Shown: positions 26,566 to 35,603 of the stretch, piece by piece
Numbering within the stretch: the first letter of the stretch is position 1
Layout of the letters: the number at the start of each line of letters is the position of its first letter
Assembly: GCA_031418775.1 (NCBI GenBank)
Contig: JANOJN010000001.1
Location: 1-54,936, forward strand
Length of the DNA stretch: 54,936 nucleotides
Reading direction: 5' to 3'
Source: JANLQX01 sp031418775
GTDB taxonomy: Bacteria > Actinomycetota > Acidimicrobiia > Acidimicrobiales > JANYDT01
Notes under the pieces: generated by a model
Database searches by the model: none
Seen by the model: the letters and a program-made list of their open reading frames with translations, nothing else
What the model was told of the DNA's origin: nothing
Position numbers and translations under genes: made by a program

Positions 26566-27588
26566 TCAGGAGTAGGCAGCCTGGATCTTTCCGAGCAGGT
26601 AGCGGCCGGAGGTGACGGGGTCGAACTGACGGGGCCGCTCGGCCGACTCGCACGTCGGTAGGCACTCGACGACCGTGCTCCAGTTCGGCGTGTGGAAGAA
26701 GGGAATCGATATGCGCGCGATGGAACGCTTGTCGGGTGGTGGAACACGGACCCGGTGCTTGGTCGACTGCCAAAGGCCATTCGTCCACACCGACATGAGG
26801 TCGCCGATGTTGACCACATAGGCACCGGGCACGACGGGGACGTCGATCCAGTCGCCGGTCCGTCGATCGAGGACCTCGAGTCCGCCGGTGTCGTCCTGGA
26901 AGAGCACCGTGAGGCTGCCCCAGTCGCTGTGGGGCCCCTTGCGGTACTGTCCCGGCAACGCGTCTGCAATGACCGGTGGGTAGTGGTTCGCGCACAGGTT
27001 CGTGATGTGGTTGTCGATCTTGTCGTCGAAGAAGTGCTCGTCGATGCCGAGGGCGATGGCGAACAGGCGCATCAGGTCGACGGCGAGCGACTCCGTAGCC
27101 GCGTAGTACTCCAGCCAGATCTCGCGCATGTCGCTCGGACGGTCGGGCCAGACGTTCGGGACCGACCACTGGTCGAAGGAATCACCGAGGTCATCACGCG
27201 AGGCGAGCCCGGGTTCGCCGAGGCGATTCATGGTGAACAGCTCGCAGAGGTCGGGTGCCGTCTCGACGCCTTCGGCTGCCGACACGTAACTTGGCGTCCG
27301 GAACAGACCGCGCAAGGTGGGTGAGGTCGGCTCACACAGCCACTGGTTCTTCCATCCGTCGCCCTGCTCGAACATCGTGAGCGTTGCGTCGTGCATCCGT
27401 TGGATGAGGTCGGAGTCGATCCCGTGACCCGTGATCACCAGGAACCCGCTGTCGCGGCAGACGTCGTCGATCTTTTTCGCTATCCGCCGGCGAGCCTGTT
27501 CGTTCCCGCTTCTTGCCGCCGCGATGTCGAGCACCGGCACGTAGCCGTCGATCAGCACAGGGTCCAGTTCCGTGTCGCCAATCGTCAT
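26566..27588 (-). CDS. 2-oxoglutarate/Fe(II)-dependent oxygenase, isopenicillin-N-synthase family
   Basis: Encodes 340 residues. Seen: N-terminal DIOX_N segment (VPVLDIAAARSGN, DSGFLVITGHGI), the iron triad His220-x-Asp222 (GPHSDWGS) and His278 (STKHRV), and the co-substrate Arg292 with Ser294 (ARISIPFF). All are canonical. These enzymes hydroxylate, demethylate or desaturate small molecules. The gene lies 62 nt behind a Rieske oxygenase gene on the same strand, so the two are probably co-transcribed, and it is convergent to the BMP importer. Two paralogues occur at 48.6 and 51.6 kb. Confidence 0.92.
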   Translation of the reverse strand: MTIGDTELDPVLIDGYVPVLDIAAARSGNEQARRRIAKKIDDVCRDSGFLVITGHGIDSDLIQRMHDATLTMFEQGDGWKNQWLCEPTSPTLRGLFRTPSYVSAAEGVETAPDLCELFTMNRLGEPGLASRDDLGDSFDQWSVPNVWPDRPSDMREIWLEYYAATESLAVDLMRLFAIALGIDEHFFDDKIDNHITNLCANHYPPVIADALPGQYRKGPHSDWGSLTVLFQDDTGGLEVLDRRTGDWIDVPVVPGAYVVNIGDLMSVWTNGLWQSTKHRVRVPPPDKRSIARISIPFFHTPNWSTVVECLPTCESAERPRQFDPVTSGRYLLGKIQAAYS

Positions 27589-27650
27589 GTCAGTCTCCTC
27601 GAACGTTGTTCAGGGTCGAACGAGGAGCGTACCGCTCTGCCAGAGGCTGC

Positions 27651-28676
27651 TCAGGTCGGGAGCGTGACGAGTTCATGAAGGATTCGGCGCATCTCCAACG
27701 TGATGCGGTCCGCCTTCGTGTGCACTTCGGCGGTCACGTCGAGCGGAACGCCCTTTCGGTGAACGCGCTCGAGAAGGGCCCTGTCCTCCGCCGCGACGGC
27801 CATTTGGAAATCGACCGCCTGCTGCCGGTCGTGCTCGGTGTCAGCGATGTCGTTGCGGTAGTCGGTGCAGAAGAGCCTGGTGGTCGTGGCGTTGACCGGC
27901 TGATGGCAGAAGCTGATGGTGAGTATCGCGTTCTCCGACTTGTAGTTGATGCGGAGGTACACATGGTGCGGAGCAGTGAAGACGAACAGGTCCTCGCGCT
28001 CGATGATGCGGGTCTGCTCGGCACCCCCGTGCGAATCAGCGAGGGCCTTGGTCTTGTGCGTATGTCGGACGGTGAAGCTCAGGCCGTTTCGTTCGAGTTC
28101 GTAGTCGGGAACGACGCGATCGTCGACCGCGCCGAACGTGTTCAGGTGGAGGAACGGGAAGTGACCCTGGTCGAGGAAGTTGTCGGCCATCTGGGCGGCG
28201 CTGGCAAACCAGTCGAGCGGGGGAAGCGGGCAGTGCACGAAGGTGGGGTCGTGATGCTCGGGAACCTTGGGGAGATCGACGACGGGCGCTTCGATGGCGA
28301 TCCACACGAGGCCCAGGTGATCGCGCGCGCCGTAGGCCGGCTGGCAATGCGCACGCGGCGGGATCGGAAGCGACGGGGACTGCGCCGGGATCTCGACACA
28401 GCGCCCATCGGGTCCGAAGCGGTACCCGTGGTACGCGCATTCGAGGGTTCCCTCGACCACACGGCCGGCCGACAACGGCGAGAAGCGGTGGGGGCAGCGG
28501 TCCGGCACGGCGGTCAGCAGTCCGTTCAGCCGGACCACGCACCAATGCTCGCCGAGGAGTTCCACTGCCACGGGCGATTCGCCGACGTCGGCACTTCGGG
28601 CGACAGGGTGCCAGCAGCGACGCAGCGCCGGGTGCTCGTTCGTGAACCAGCGGTCGTCGACCGGCGCAGGACTCAT
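27651..28676 (-). CDS. Rieske non-heme iron oxygenase, single-component alpha subunit
   Basis: Encodes 341 residues. Rieske ligands Cys61-x-His63 and Cys80-xx-His83 (RCPHRF, CAYHGY) and the mononuclear iron motif DNFLDQGHFPFLH (165-177, with His172 and His177) are intact. Length and C-terminal domain fit the three-domain demethylase-type oxygenases (vanillate O-demethylase, NdmA/NdmB) rather than ring dihydroxylating dioxygenases. No reductase is adjacent; the NdmD-like reductase at 18.1 kb could serve it. First gene of a two-gene unit with the 2-oxoglutarate oxygenase; divergent from the flavin-type gene at 28751. Confidence 0.92.
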   Translation of the reverse strand: MSPAPVDDRWFTNEHPALRRCWHPVARSADVGESPVAVELLGEHWCVVRLNGLLTAVPDRCPHRFSPLSAGRVVEGTLECAYHGYRFGPDGRCVEIPAQSPSLPIPPRAHCQPAYGARDHLGLVWIAIEAPVVDLPKVPEHHDPTFVHCPLPPLDWFASAAQMADNFLDQGHFPFLHLNTFGAVDDRVVPDYELERNGLSFTVRHTHKTKALADSHGGAEQTRIIEREDLFVFTAPHHVYLRINYKSENAILTISFCHQPVNATTTRLFCTDYRNDIADTEHDRQQAVDFQMAVAAEDRALLERVHRKGVPLDVTAEVHTKADRITLEMRRILHELVTLPT

Positions 28677-28750
28677 AGGAGCAGTTTGGCCGGTCTGTCG
28701 ATGAGTCGCTGACGTGGCGCTCCAACCGGCGACCAGCGAGACTCTCGTTC

Positions 28751-29272
28751 ATGAGTGACGACGACACCTACACCGACTCCTACGAAGACGTCTCGACGTT
28801 CTCCCTCGACGAACGACGTGAGCAGCGACTCCTCGGCACGCAGACCGAGTGCTGCTTCATGTGGTCGACCAAAGACGGTGATCCGGTCGGCGTCATCATG
28901 AACTTCGTCGCCCATGACGGGCGGTTCTGGCTGACGTGCACACGTCGGCGCAAGCGGGTGCCGGCGATCGAGGCACGACCCCGCGTGGCGATCGCTGTCT
29001 CGAGCCGGGGAACCGACATCGGGGTCAGCCAGACGGTGACCTACAAAGGCAACGCGATCGTCCATGACGACGAAGCCACCAAGGCGTGGTTCTACCCGAC
29101 CCTCGCAGCGAAGGTCCGGCCAGGAAGTACCGACCAGCAGAAGGCCTTCGTCCACCATCTCGATACTCCCGGTCGTGTCGTGATCGAAATCGTCCCCGAC
29201 ACTCGAATCGGTTTCGACGCCGAGAACATGTTCCGGAACTCGCCCGCGGGTTCGACCACGACACGCGTCTGA
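28751..29272 (+). CDS. Pyridoxamine-5'-phosphate-oxidase-like (split beta-barrel) protein
   Basis: Encodes 173 residues. Seen: TECCFMWSTKDGDPVGVIMNFVAHDGRFWLTCTRRRKR and IEARPRVAIAVSSRG, the usual strand pattern of PPOX/F420- or FMN-binding split barrels, with a C-terminal VVIEIVPDTRIGFDAENMF. Members bind FMN, F420 or heme and reduce or degrade assorted substrates; which cofactor is used here cannot be told. It is transcribed divergently from the Rieske oxygenase, with 74 bp between. Confidence 0.8.
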   Translation: MSDDDTYTDSYEDVSTFSLDERREQRLLGTQTECCFMWSTKDGDPVGVIMNFVAHDGRFWLTCTRRRKRVPAIEARPRVAIAVSSRGTDIGVSQTVTYKGNAIVHDDEATKAWFYPTLAAKVRPGSTDQQKAFVHHLDTPGRVVIEIVPDTRIGFDAENMFRNSPAGSTTTRV

Positions 29273-29324
29273 CGGCCGGCGCCCTTCTTGGGTCCGTGCA
29301 AGGTGCCCTCCTAAGCTAATTCGA

Positions 29325-30434
29325 ATGTCTGCGCTCAGCATTCCCGCCAACCCCGCCGCCGTTACCGCCGAGTGGATGACCGAGGTGCTCCATCGGTCGG
29401 GCGCGCTTCCTGGGCCGTCATCGGTTTCTTCGATCGAGATCGAACCGTTGGGCGCCGGGGTCGGGGTGATGGGCGAGTTGGCCCGTATCCGACTCTCCTA
29501 CTCGGGTGACCGCGGCGTGGCGCCGGCCAGCGTGATCGTGAAGTCACCGTCGCCGTTCGAGGCGAACCGGGCCCAGGGCGTGGGGCTCGGCATGTACGAG
29601 GCGGAGATCCGCTTCATGCGCGAACTCGACGCCAACACCACGGTGCGCACACCACGGGTCTTCCTCGCCGACATCGTCAGCGGCACAGCCGAGTTCGTCG
29701 TAGTGATGGAAGACCTCGGTCACCTCGTGATGGGCGACCAGGTCGAGGGCGTGAGCCCCCAGCAGGCTCGTGATGCGGTGAAGACCATGGCCGACCTCCA
29801 CGCCTGCTGGTGGGGCAAGGTGCAGACGCCGGCGATGGAGTGGGTGCCCAGTGTGGTGCACGCGCGCATCGAGGGCCTCGCGGAGATGTGGCCGGCGCTG
29901 TGGGGAGGGTTCAACGCCAAGTTCGCCTCGTCTTTGCCCGAGGGTGGGGCCGAAGCGGGCGAACTGATTTCTGCCAACTTCTGGCGGGTGATGAACAAGA
30001 TCTCCGAGTGGCCGTGGACCCTCCTGCATCAGGACTACCGCGTCGACAACCTGTTCTTCGACGCCGGCAGCGCGGAGCCCGTTGTCGTCATCGACTGGCA
30101 GGGCATCGGCCGCGGTCCCGGCATCTACGACCTCTGCTACTTCCTTGGAGGCTCGCTGACGGTCGAGGACCGTCGGGGGCACGAGGCATCGCTGGTGCAG
30201 GCATACCATGACCGCCTCGTGCAGCGTGGCGTCACCGACTATTCGTTCGAGCAGCTGTGGCACGACTACCGGTTCGGTCACCTCACGAGTTGCTCGACGG
30301 CAGTACTCGTCGGCGCAACGTTCGATCTCGCCAATGAGCGCGGACTCGCGTTGGTCGACACGCTTGCCAGCCGCCATTTCCAAGCGGTCATCGACCATCG
30401 TTCGACGGAGATGCTGAGCGAGCTCGACACCTGA
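29325..30434 (+). CDS. Aminoglycoside-phosphotransferase/ecdysteroid-kinase-like protein
   Basis: Encodes 369 residues of the protein-kinase-like APH superfamily. Catalytic loop LHQDYRVDNLFF (the HxDxxxxN motif) and metal loop VVIDWQGIGRG are present, plus ASVIVKSP for the ATP-site lysine. The family phosphorylates hydroxyl groups on small molecules; the nearest types are EcKL/DUF1679-like kinases common in lipid- and steroid-degrading actinomycetes. It is followed after 82 bp by the PEP-utilising-domain gene on the same strand. Confidence 0.85.
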   Translation: MSALSIPANPAAVTAEWMTEVLHRSGALPGPSSVSSIEIEPLGAGVGVMGELARIRLSYSGDRGVAPASVIVKSPSPFEANRAQGVGLGMYEAEIRFMRELDANTTVRTPRVFLADIVSGTAEFVVVMEDLGHLVMGDQVEGVSPQQARDAVKTMADLHACWWGKVQTPAMEWVPSVVHARIEGLAEMWPALWGGFNAKFASSLPEGGAEAGELISANFWRVMNKISEWPWTLLHQDYRVDNLFFDAGSAEPVVVIDWQGIGRGPGIYDLCYFLGGSLTVEDRRGHEASLVQAYHDRLVQRGVTDYSFEQLWHDYRFGHLTSCSTAVLVGATFDLANERGLALVDTLASRHFQAVIDHRSTEMLSELDT

Positions 30435-30516
30435 GCGTCCCCGCGCCAGGCACGGCGACCACGTTTCGACGTATGTTCTGACGCGCTCTCTGTCCGGTGC
30501 AGCTGAGCGCGAGGGG

Positions 30517-32262
30517 GTGTCTCGAATCATGTTGGGTTCACGCTGGATCGCCGATCGGGTTCCCACGGACCGATTTCCCAATTACACGCGCGGCAACGCC
30601 GGCGAGGTTCTGTCCGACCCGGTAAGTCCGCTCGGCTGGACGTTCGCGTGGGAGAGCGGCATCGTGCTCGGTTGCCGTGACGGCTTCGTGCAGCTGGGCG
30701 TGTTTGATACCGACGAGTTCAGCTCCGAGAAACCCGAGACCTTCGGGCTCTTCGGTGGCTACTTCTACAACTCACTTACCCAGGCGCGTCTGTTTGGCGT
30801 GCGCTCCGGTGCCGGTTGGCAGGCCGTCGACAACGCGTACTTCGACGACCCGGCAGCCGTTCCACCCTACGAGGCGCAGGACTGGCACACGTCGCCACGC
30901 CACACAGAGCTTCTCGGCAAACACATGGCGTGGATCCTGTCGACTCCCGTCGTTCCCGAGATCGAGCGCAACAAGCGCGAGGCGAAGGCGCTGCGTGACA
31001 GCCGTCCGGATCTTTCTGTGCTTACCGACTCCCAGTTGCTCGGCCGGGCGCGGTCAGTCCAACGTCATCTGGTGGCGATGTTCACCCAGCATGTGTGGGC
31101 ATCGCTCGGGGCGTCGGTCGGTCCGGGCATTCTCGCCGCGCTGACCGCCGAGATCGATCCGACGATCGTTACCTCGCTGCTGTCCGGAGTCGGCGGCGTG
31201 GACTCTGCCGACATCGCCAACTCCATCTGGGACCTGTCGCGTCAGGCCCGACGTTCGTCGGTTCTCACGGTGTTGTTCGATCAAGGAGTCGACGGACTTC
31301 TGGAACGTGTCCGTTCGAGCACCGAACCCGACGCTGTGGCTTTTGCCGCGGCTGTCGACGACTTCATGTATCGGAATGGTTCCCGTGGTCCGAACGAGTG
31401 GGACCTCTACAGCTCCTCGTACGAGACCAAGCCTTCTCTCCTCGTTTCGGCGATCGATCGGCTCCGAGGCAATGACGATGCTGCCGATCCGCGCGCCGGT
31501 GAGCGGCGAGGCGCCGAGGAACGTGAGCGCCTCTTCGCCCGACTCCAGAATTCATTGTCGGGGAACGCCGAGGCGCTCGCCATGCTCTCGACCGGGCTGC
31601 ACTCCGCCATGGTCTTCATGGTCGCCCGGGAGCGGTCCAAGACCAACAACATCCGTGCGCTTCATGAGATGCGCATGTGCTTCGACGAGCTCGGCCGACG
31701 GATGGTGGCTGCCGGTCACCTTGCCCACTCGAAACAGATCTACATGCTCGTTGAGGACGAACTGGACGAATTCTTCGCCAACCCACGCGCGTTCACATCG
31801 TTGCTCGCCGAGCGCGAGGCGGACTACCTCTCGCTCTACGAACTGGAGCCGCCGTACATCGTCGATGGCGCCGCCCCTCCGCTCATCGAATGGGTGCGCC
31901 GCGCCGACCTCACCACCTCGCCCGTCGCCGTCGGTGACGTACTCAAGGGAGTGGCGGGATCTCCGGGTGTGGTCACCGGCACTGCTCGGGTTTTGCTCGA
32001 CGTCGACGACCCGACCGTGCTCGAGGTCGGTGACATCCTCATTGCTCCGAATACCGATCCGTCATGGACGCCGTTGTTTCTCGCTGCCGCTGCTGTGGTC
32101 GTCAACGTCGGCTCTGTCGCCACCCACGCGGTGATCGTGAGCAGAGAGCTCGGCATTCCCTGTGTGCCGGCGATCGCCGATGCCACCCGACGCATCCCGA
32201 CCGGAGCCACGATCACGGTGAACGGTCACGACGGCACGGTCACCATCGACGCATTGCCCTAG
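30517..32262 (+). CDS. PEP-utilising-enzyme swivelling-domain protein without ATP-grasp domain
   Basis: Encodes 581 residues (GTG 30517; ATG 30529 is possible). The C-terminal about 90 residues are the phosphohistidine swivelling domain (GVVTGTARVL, EVGDILIAPNTDPSWTPLF, ATHAVIVSRELGIPCV with the catalytic His). The N-terminal 450 residues are helical and resemble the middle part of PEP synthase/rifampicin-phosphotransferase-like proteins. The PPDK_N ATP-grasp domain that would make the phosphohistidine is absent, so the protein either needs a partner kinase or is not a phosphotransferase. Its TAG stop (32260-32262) lies within the left CTAG of a palindromic element. Confidence 0.8.
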   Translation: MSRIMLGSRWIADRVPTDRFPNYTRGNAGEVLSDPVSPLGWTFAWESGIVLGCRDGFVQLGVFDTDEFSSEKPETFGLFGGYFYNSLTQARLFGVRSGAGWQAVDNAYFDDPAAVPPYEAQDWHTSPRHTELLGKHMAWILSTPVVPEIERNKREAKALRDSRPDLSVLTDSQLLGRARSVQRHLVAMFTQHVWASLGASVGPGILAALTAEIDPTIVTSLLSGVGGVDSADIANSIWDLSRQARRSSVLTVLFDQGVDGLLERVRSSTEPDAVAFAAAVDDFMYRNGSRGPNEWDLYSSSYETKPSLLVSAIDRLRGNDDAADPRAGERRGAEERERLFARLQNSLSGNAEALAMLSTGLHSAMVFMVARERSKTNNIRALHEMRMCFDELGRRMVAAGHLAHSKQIYMLVEDELDEFFANPRAFTSLLAEREADYLSLYELEPPYIVDGAAPPLIEWVRRADLTTSPVAVGDVLKGVAGSPGVVTGTARVLLDVDDPTVLEVGDILIAPNTDPSWTPLFLAAAAVVVNVGSVATHAVIVSRELGIPCVPAIADATRRIPTGATITVNGHDGTVTIDALP

Positions 32263-32423
32263 TGTCCTGTGCCACAAGTCTGCTGCGGAATTCTCGGCCG
32301 GATTCCGCCGTGGCGGCGTCCTCGTCGTTGCCGTTGGACAAGGCAGGCGCTGCCTCCTGCGTCGTTGTCACGACGAATTCCGACTCGCGAATTCCGCGAG
32401 CTGCTTGCGACTCGGGACACTAG
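32259..32423. repeat. Palindromic MITE-like element, copy B
   Basis: A 157-bp core (32263-32419) is flanked by a perfect CTAG on both sides (32259-32262 and 32420-32423), which looks like a target-site duplication. The ends read CTAGTGTCC ... GGGACACTAG. The arms are long imperfect inverted repeats with a shared GCGGAATTC core, and the interior hairpins are the same as in copy A (nearly 90% identity). It fills the whole gap between two convergent genes, and each flanking CTAG provides the TAG stop of the gene next to it. Confidence 0.8.
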
Positions 32424-34609
32424 GCGTTCTGCTCCCACCACGACGCGAGTTGCGGCATCGATCCTTGGTAGCCGTACTCGGCAATGGGGCGGACGCCACC
32501 GAAGTCGAGCAGGCCGGTTTCCTTGAGGACGAGTTCGATATGGACATCGGCGTAGCGCAACTGGAGGTAGCGATCGTGATCTCGTGCTGAGCCGATCATG
32601 GAGGTCCGCACGAGGGTCGTGGCGATGCTCGGTGCGAGCGGCTTTCGTCGGAGCATGGATACTGCAGCGCGCCAACCCGAAAGCTGGAGGCCGAAGTTCC
32701 CGACAGCCTCCAGCAACACGTTGGCGGCGACATCGACTGCGATCACCTTCCCGAACGGATTACGAGCGCGCATCACGTCGAGAGGGAAGTTGTTGAGCAC
32801 TCCGCCGTCGATGAGGAAGTGCTCTCCATCGTGCACGGGCGGAAACACGCCGGGCAGCGCGAGGCTCGCCCGAACGGCGGTGGCGAGCGATCCGCGGTCG
32901 TGGATCTTCATATTGTTGGTCGAGAGATTCGTCGAGATGCAGAAGTACGGGATCCAGAGGTCCTCGATGGTGTGGTCGCCCGCGTGACGCTGAATGCGTT
33001 CACTGGTGCGCCGTCCCTTTAGGAGTGAGACCACCGGCAACGTGTAATCCATCAGTCCCTTGAAGTCAGCCTCCGTCTGGCTGATTTGCTCCTCGATGCT
33101 CAAGTCCATGCCCTGGTAGGCGGCCATGACGGCGCCGATGCTCGTCCCTCCGACGACGTCGCACGGAATGCCGAGTTCGCGCATGGCCCGAACGGCTCCG
33201 AGGTGGGCGAAGCCGCGGGCTCCGCCGCCGGATAGCACGAGACAGTAGGGAGCACCGGCGAGCATGCGAGCGACTCGACCGACGTCATCGTCGCGGTCGA
33301 TACGCACATGCAAGTGCGCGTCTGACGGGAACTGTCGAAGCATGCCAGCCGTATCGCTCGGAAGACGGGTCGACGCCGGATGCAGGAGCACGAGCGTTGT
33401 CGGCTGCAGCGTCGGCGCGTCAGCAGGCCACACCGGATGGCGATTCGGAATCGTGCCCGACTTCTCGACCAGCGCGACGACATGATCACCATGGGATAGG
33501 CACGCTGCGGTCCAGCGGCGATCCCGGGGATCGGCGACGAGGAGGAGCCATGGGGACTGCTCGGTACGACGATCGAGCCACGCGCCGAGACGCGAAAGGT
33601 TCAGCTCCGTGGCAGCGTCGGAGAGGTCGTCGTTCAATCCAACCGCGGCGCTGGCTTCTTGCGCGTCGATGACCGCGATCGGTTCAGGAAACGACGCAGC
33701 CAGTCGCTTCGCGAATGCGGTCACGTCGGCGACACCGTCGCCCACCAGCGCGATCCGATGACCAGTAGGCGCGTCAGGTCGCGCTCGAGAGTCCAGTCGG
33801 CGCATGAACTCGCCGACGGTCCGCAACAGCACCTCCGGATGGGCGCGGCACATCTCGAGGAACGACCCTGCCTCGAACTCTGCGACGCGCGATGCCCGCA
33901 TCGCAGTGAGAGTTGCGTTGCGAGTGGCGTTGCTCAGGAGGGCCCGCTCTCCGACGAGCTGACCGGTGCCCAGCATGGGGAGCGTCGGCTCCTTCGTCGA
34001 CGACCTGTCATCGAAGTGTTCCGTGACCTGGAAGCTTCCCGATAACACGAGATAGGCGGACGTGGCCGGGTCGCCCTTCCGGACGAGGACCTCACCCGCC
34101 GCTACGTCGCGGATGACGCCGACCTTCGTCAGAGAAGCGATGGCTTCGTCGTCGGAGATGCCCCAACCGCTTCGCACGGCACGCGTGAGCTCCAGGTTGC
34201 GGAACTCCGCCATGGTGTTGCTCAGCACCACATCACGGACGCTCGCGTGCCGGTCGGCGATCGCGTCGAATGTATCGCCATCGAGTTCGGCGACTGTTGT
34301 CGTCGGCACATCGAGCGTGGCGCGGAGCTCCCCCAAGCGCTTTCCACCTCCAAGGAGTGTCCACGAACCACACGAACCGCCGATCGGGATCACATCCTGC
34401 GCGGTCGACCCATCGACTCGCGTCGCAAACACATCGAGCGCGCCGGAGAGAATGACGCTGAGCCTTCGTGATGAGCCGTCGGGTGCAGCGAGCCACTCGC
34501 TCGATTGGAGTTGCCTCGTCGACATCGCTTCGGCCAGTTCCTCGAGGATGGAGTCATCGAGCCCACGGAACAACGAGATCGATCGCAGGGCTTCAGCCGT
34601 TGCCCGCAT
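32420..34609 (-). CDS. NTE-type patatin phospholipase with two cyclic-nucleotide-binding domains
   Basis: Encodes 729 residues. Two cNMP-binding-like domains (about 1-125 and 150-270) precede a linker and a patatin domain with oxyanion loop GGGARG (461-466), nucleophile Ser490 in GTSIG and catalytic Asp601 in DGG. The order is that of neuropathy target esterase, a lysophospholipase acting at membranes. The phosphate-binding cassette GERALLSNATRNAT in the second cNMP domain looks usable. Three bases separate it from the ABC ATPase gene, so it is the last gene of a permease-ATPase-phospholipase operon. The stop codon is supplied by the CTAG of the adjacent palindromic element. Confidence 0.93.
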   Translation of the reverse strand: MRATAEALRSISLFRGLDDSILEELAEAMSTRQLQSSEWLAAPDGSSRRLSVILSGALDVFATRVDGSTAQDVIPIGGSCGSWTLLGGGKRLGELRATLDVPTTTVAELDGDTFDAIADRHASVRDVVLSNTMAEFRNLELTRAVRSGWGISDDEAIASLTKVGVIRDVAAGEVLVRKGDPATSAYLVLSGSFQVTEHFDDRSSTKEPTLPMLGTGQLVGERALLSNATRNATLTAMRASRVAEFEAGSFLEMCRAHPEVLLRTVGEFMRRLDSRARPDAPTGHRIALVGDGVADVTAFAKRLAASFPEPIAVIDAQEASAAVGLNDDLSDAATELNLSRLGAWLDRRTEQSPWLLLVADPRDRRWTAACLSHGDHVVALVEKSGTIPNRHPVWPADAPTLQPTTLVLLHPASTRLPSDTAGMLRQFPSDAHLHVRIDRDDDVGRVARMLAGAPYCLVLSGGGARGFAHLGAVRAMRELGIPCDVVGGTSIGAVMAAYQGMDLSIEEQISQTEADFKGLMDYTLPVVSLLKGRRTSERIQRHAGDHTIEDLWIPYFCISTNLSTNNMKIHDRGSLATAVRASLALPGVFPPVHDGEHFLIDGGVLNNFPLDVMRARNPFGKVIAVDVAANVLLEAVGNFGLQLSGWRAAVSMLRRKPLAPSIATTLVRTSMIGSARDHDRYLQLRYADVHIELVLKETGLLDFGGVRPIAEYGYQGSMPQLASWWEQNA

Positions 34610-34612
34610 GGG

Positions 34613-35602
34613 TCACCGGCCGGCGAGTGACTTCACGCCGAAGCGACGTCGAAACTGATCGATCGTCATGCCTTCCGCCACGGAGTCGCTTGTCGCGATG
34701 ACGCTGGCGGACCGGGGAAGTGAGAACAGCGGGGCCATCTCGCCGACATGGTCTCCGGCACCGACCGTCGTCACCACAACCGTCTCCCCATCGGGTTCTC
34801 GTCGAACAACATCGAACGTCCCTGACTCGATCAGATAGACGAGCTCGCCGCGGTCGCCCTGCGTGAACAGGGTCTCGCCGCTTGCCACCGAAACGACGCC
34901 GGGTTGCGTCGTCACGTGTGAACTCGGCGCCAACTCCACGACGTTGGTAGCGACGGGAAGCATTCGGTCGTCATGCGTGGAGACAACGACGATTCGACCA
35001 TCATCGGCGAGGCGGCGATACACGTCCAGCACGCTCGCCACGGACCCGTGATCGAGATGCGCGGTTGGCTCGTCGGCCAAGAGCAGTGTCGGATCGAGCG
35101 CCAGGGCACGGGCGATTGCGACCCGCTGCTGCTGGCCCCCCGAAAGGTCGTCAGGACGATGGTCCAGACGCCCGCTGAGCCCGAGTGTTGTCAGAATCTC
35201 GGTGGCGCGCAGTTCAGCCCGGCGCCGCTTCACTCCGGCCGCGCCCATGACCACCCGGACGTTCTCCGCGGCCGTGAGCGAGGGCAAGAGGTTGAATGCC
35301 TGGAAGACGATGCCGACATCGTTGCGCCGATAGTTCGTGAGCCCCCTGCCCGTAACACCAACCACGTCAACGCCTCGTAGGCGAATCGAACCTGAGGTCG
35401 GTTTGAGCATCGCACCGAGACAGGAAAGGACGCTGGTCTTTCCGCAGCCCGACGGGCCGAGCAGCAACGTGATCGAGCCTGGCGCCGCATTGAAGCTGAG
35501 CCCGTCGATCGGGCGGATGGACTGCGAACCGCGCTGGTACTCGATGACGAGATCGTTCACGTGCAGACCGTTGTGGTCGTTTGATGCAGAAGAGCCGTTC
35601 AT
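34613..35602 (-). CDS. ABC transporter ATPase (MacB/LolD type) fused to a cyclic-nucleotide-binding domain
   Basis: Encodes 329 residues from ATG 35602, one base after the permease stop (an in-frame start at 35623 would overlap). ABC domain: Walker A GPSGCGKTS, signature LSGGQQQR, Walker B TLLLADEPT, then a switch His in STHDD. The final about 110 residues are a cNMP-binding domain with a phosphate-binding cassette GEMAPLFSLPRSASV. A cNMP domain on a LolD-like ATPase is unusual and could gate transport by a cyclic nucleotide. Confidence 0.9.
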   Translation of the reverse strand: MNGSSASNDHNGLHVNDLVIEYQRGSQSIRPIDGLSFNAAPGSITLLLGPSGCGKTSVLSCLGAMLKPTSGSIRLRGVDVVGVTGRGLTNYRRNDVGIVFQAFNLLPSLTAAENVRVVMGAAGVKRRRAELRATEILTTLGLSGRLDHRPDDLSGGQQQRVAIARALALDPTLLLADEPTAHLDHGSVASVLDVYRRLADDGRIVVVSTHDDRMLPVATNVVELAPSSHVTTQPGVVSVASGETLFTQGDRGELVYLIESGTFDVVRREPDGETVVVTTVGAGDHVGEMAPLFSLPRSASVIATSDSVAEGMTIDQFRRRFGVKSLAGR

Positions 35603-35603
35603 C

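Noticed and set aside
27513..28712. Long plus-strand ORF (399 codons) opposite the Rieske oxygenase gene
   Set aside because: It is the antisense shadow of a clearly recognised gene; its translation is Arg/Val/Gly-rich with no family features.
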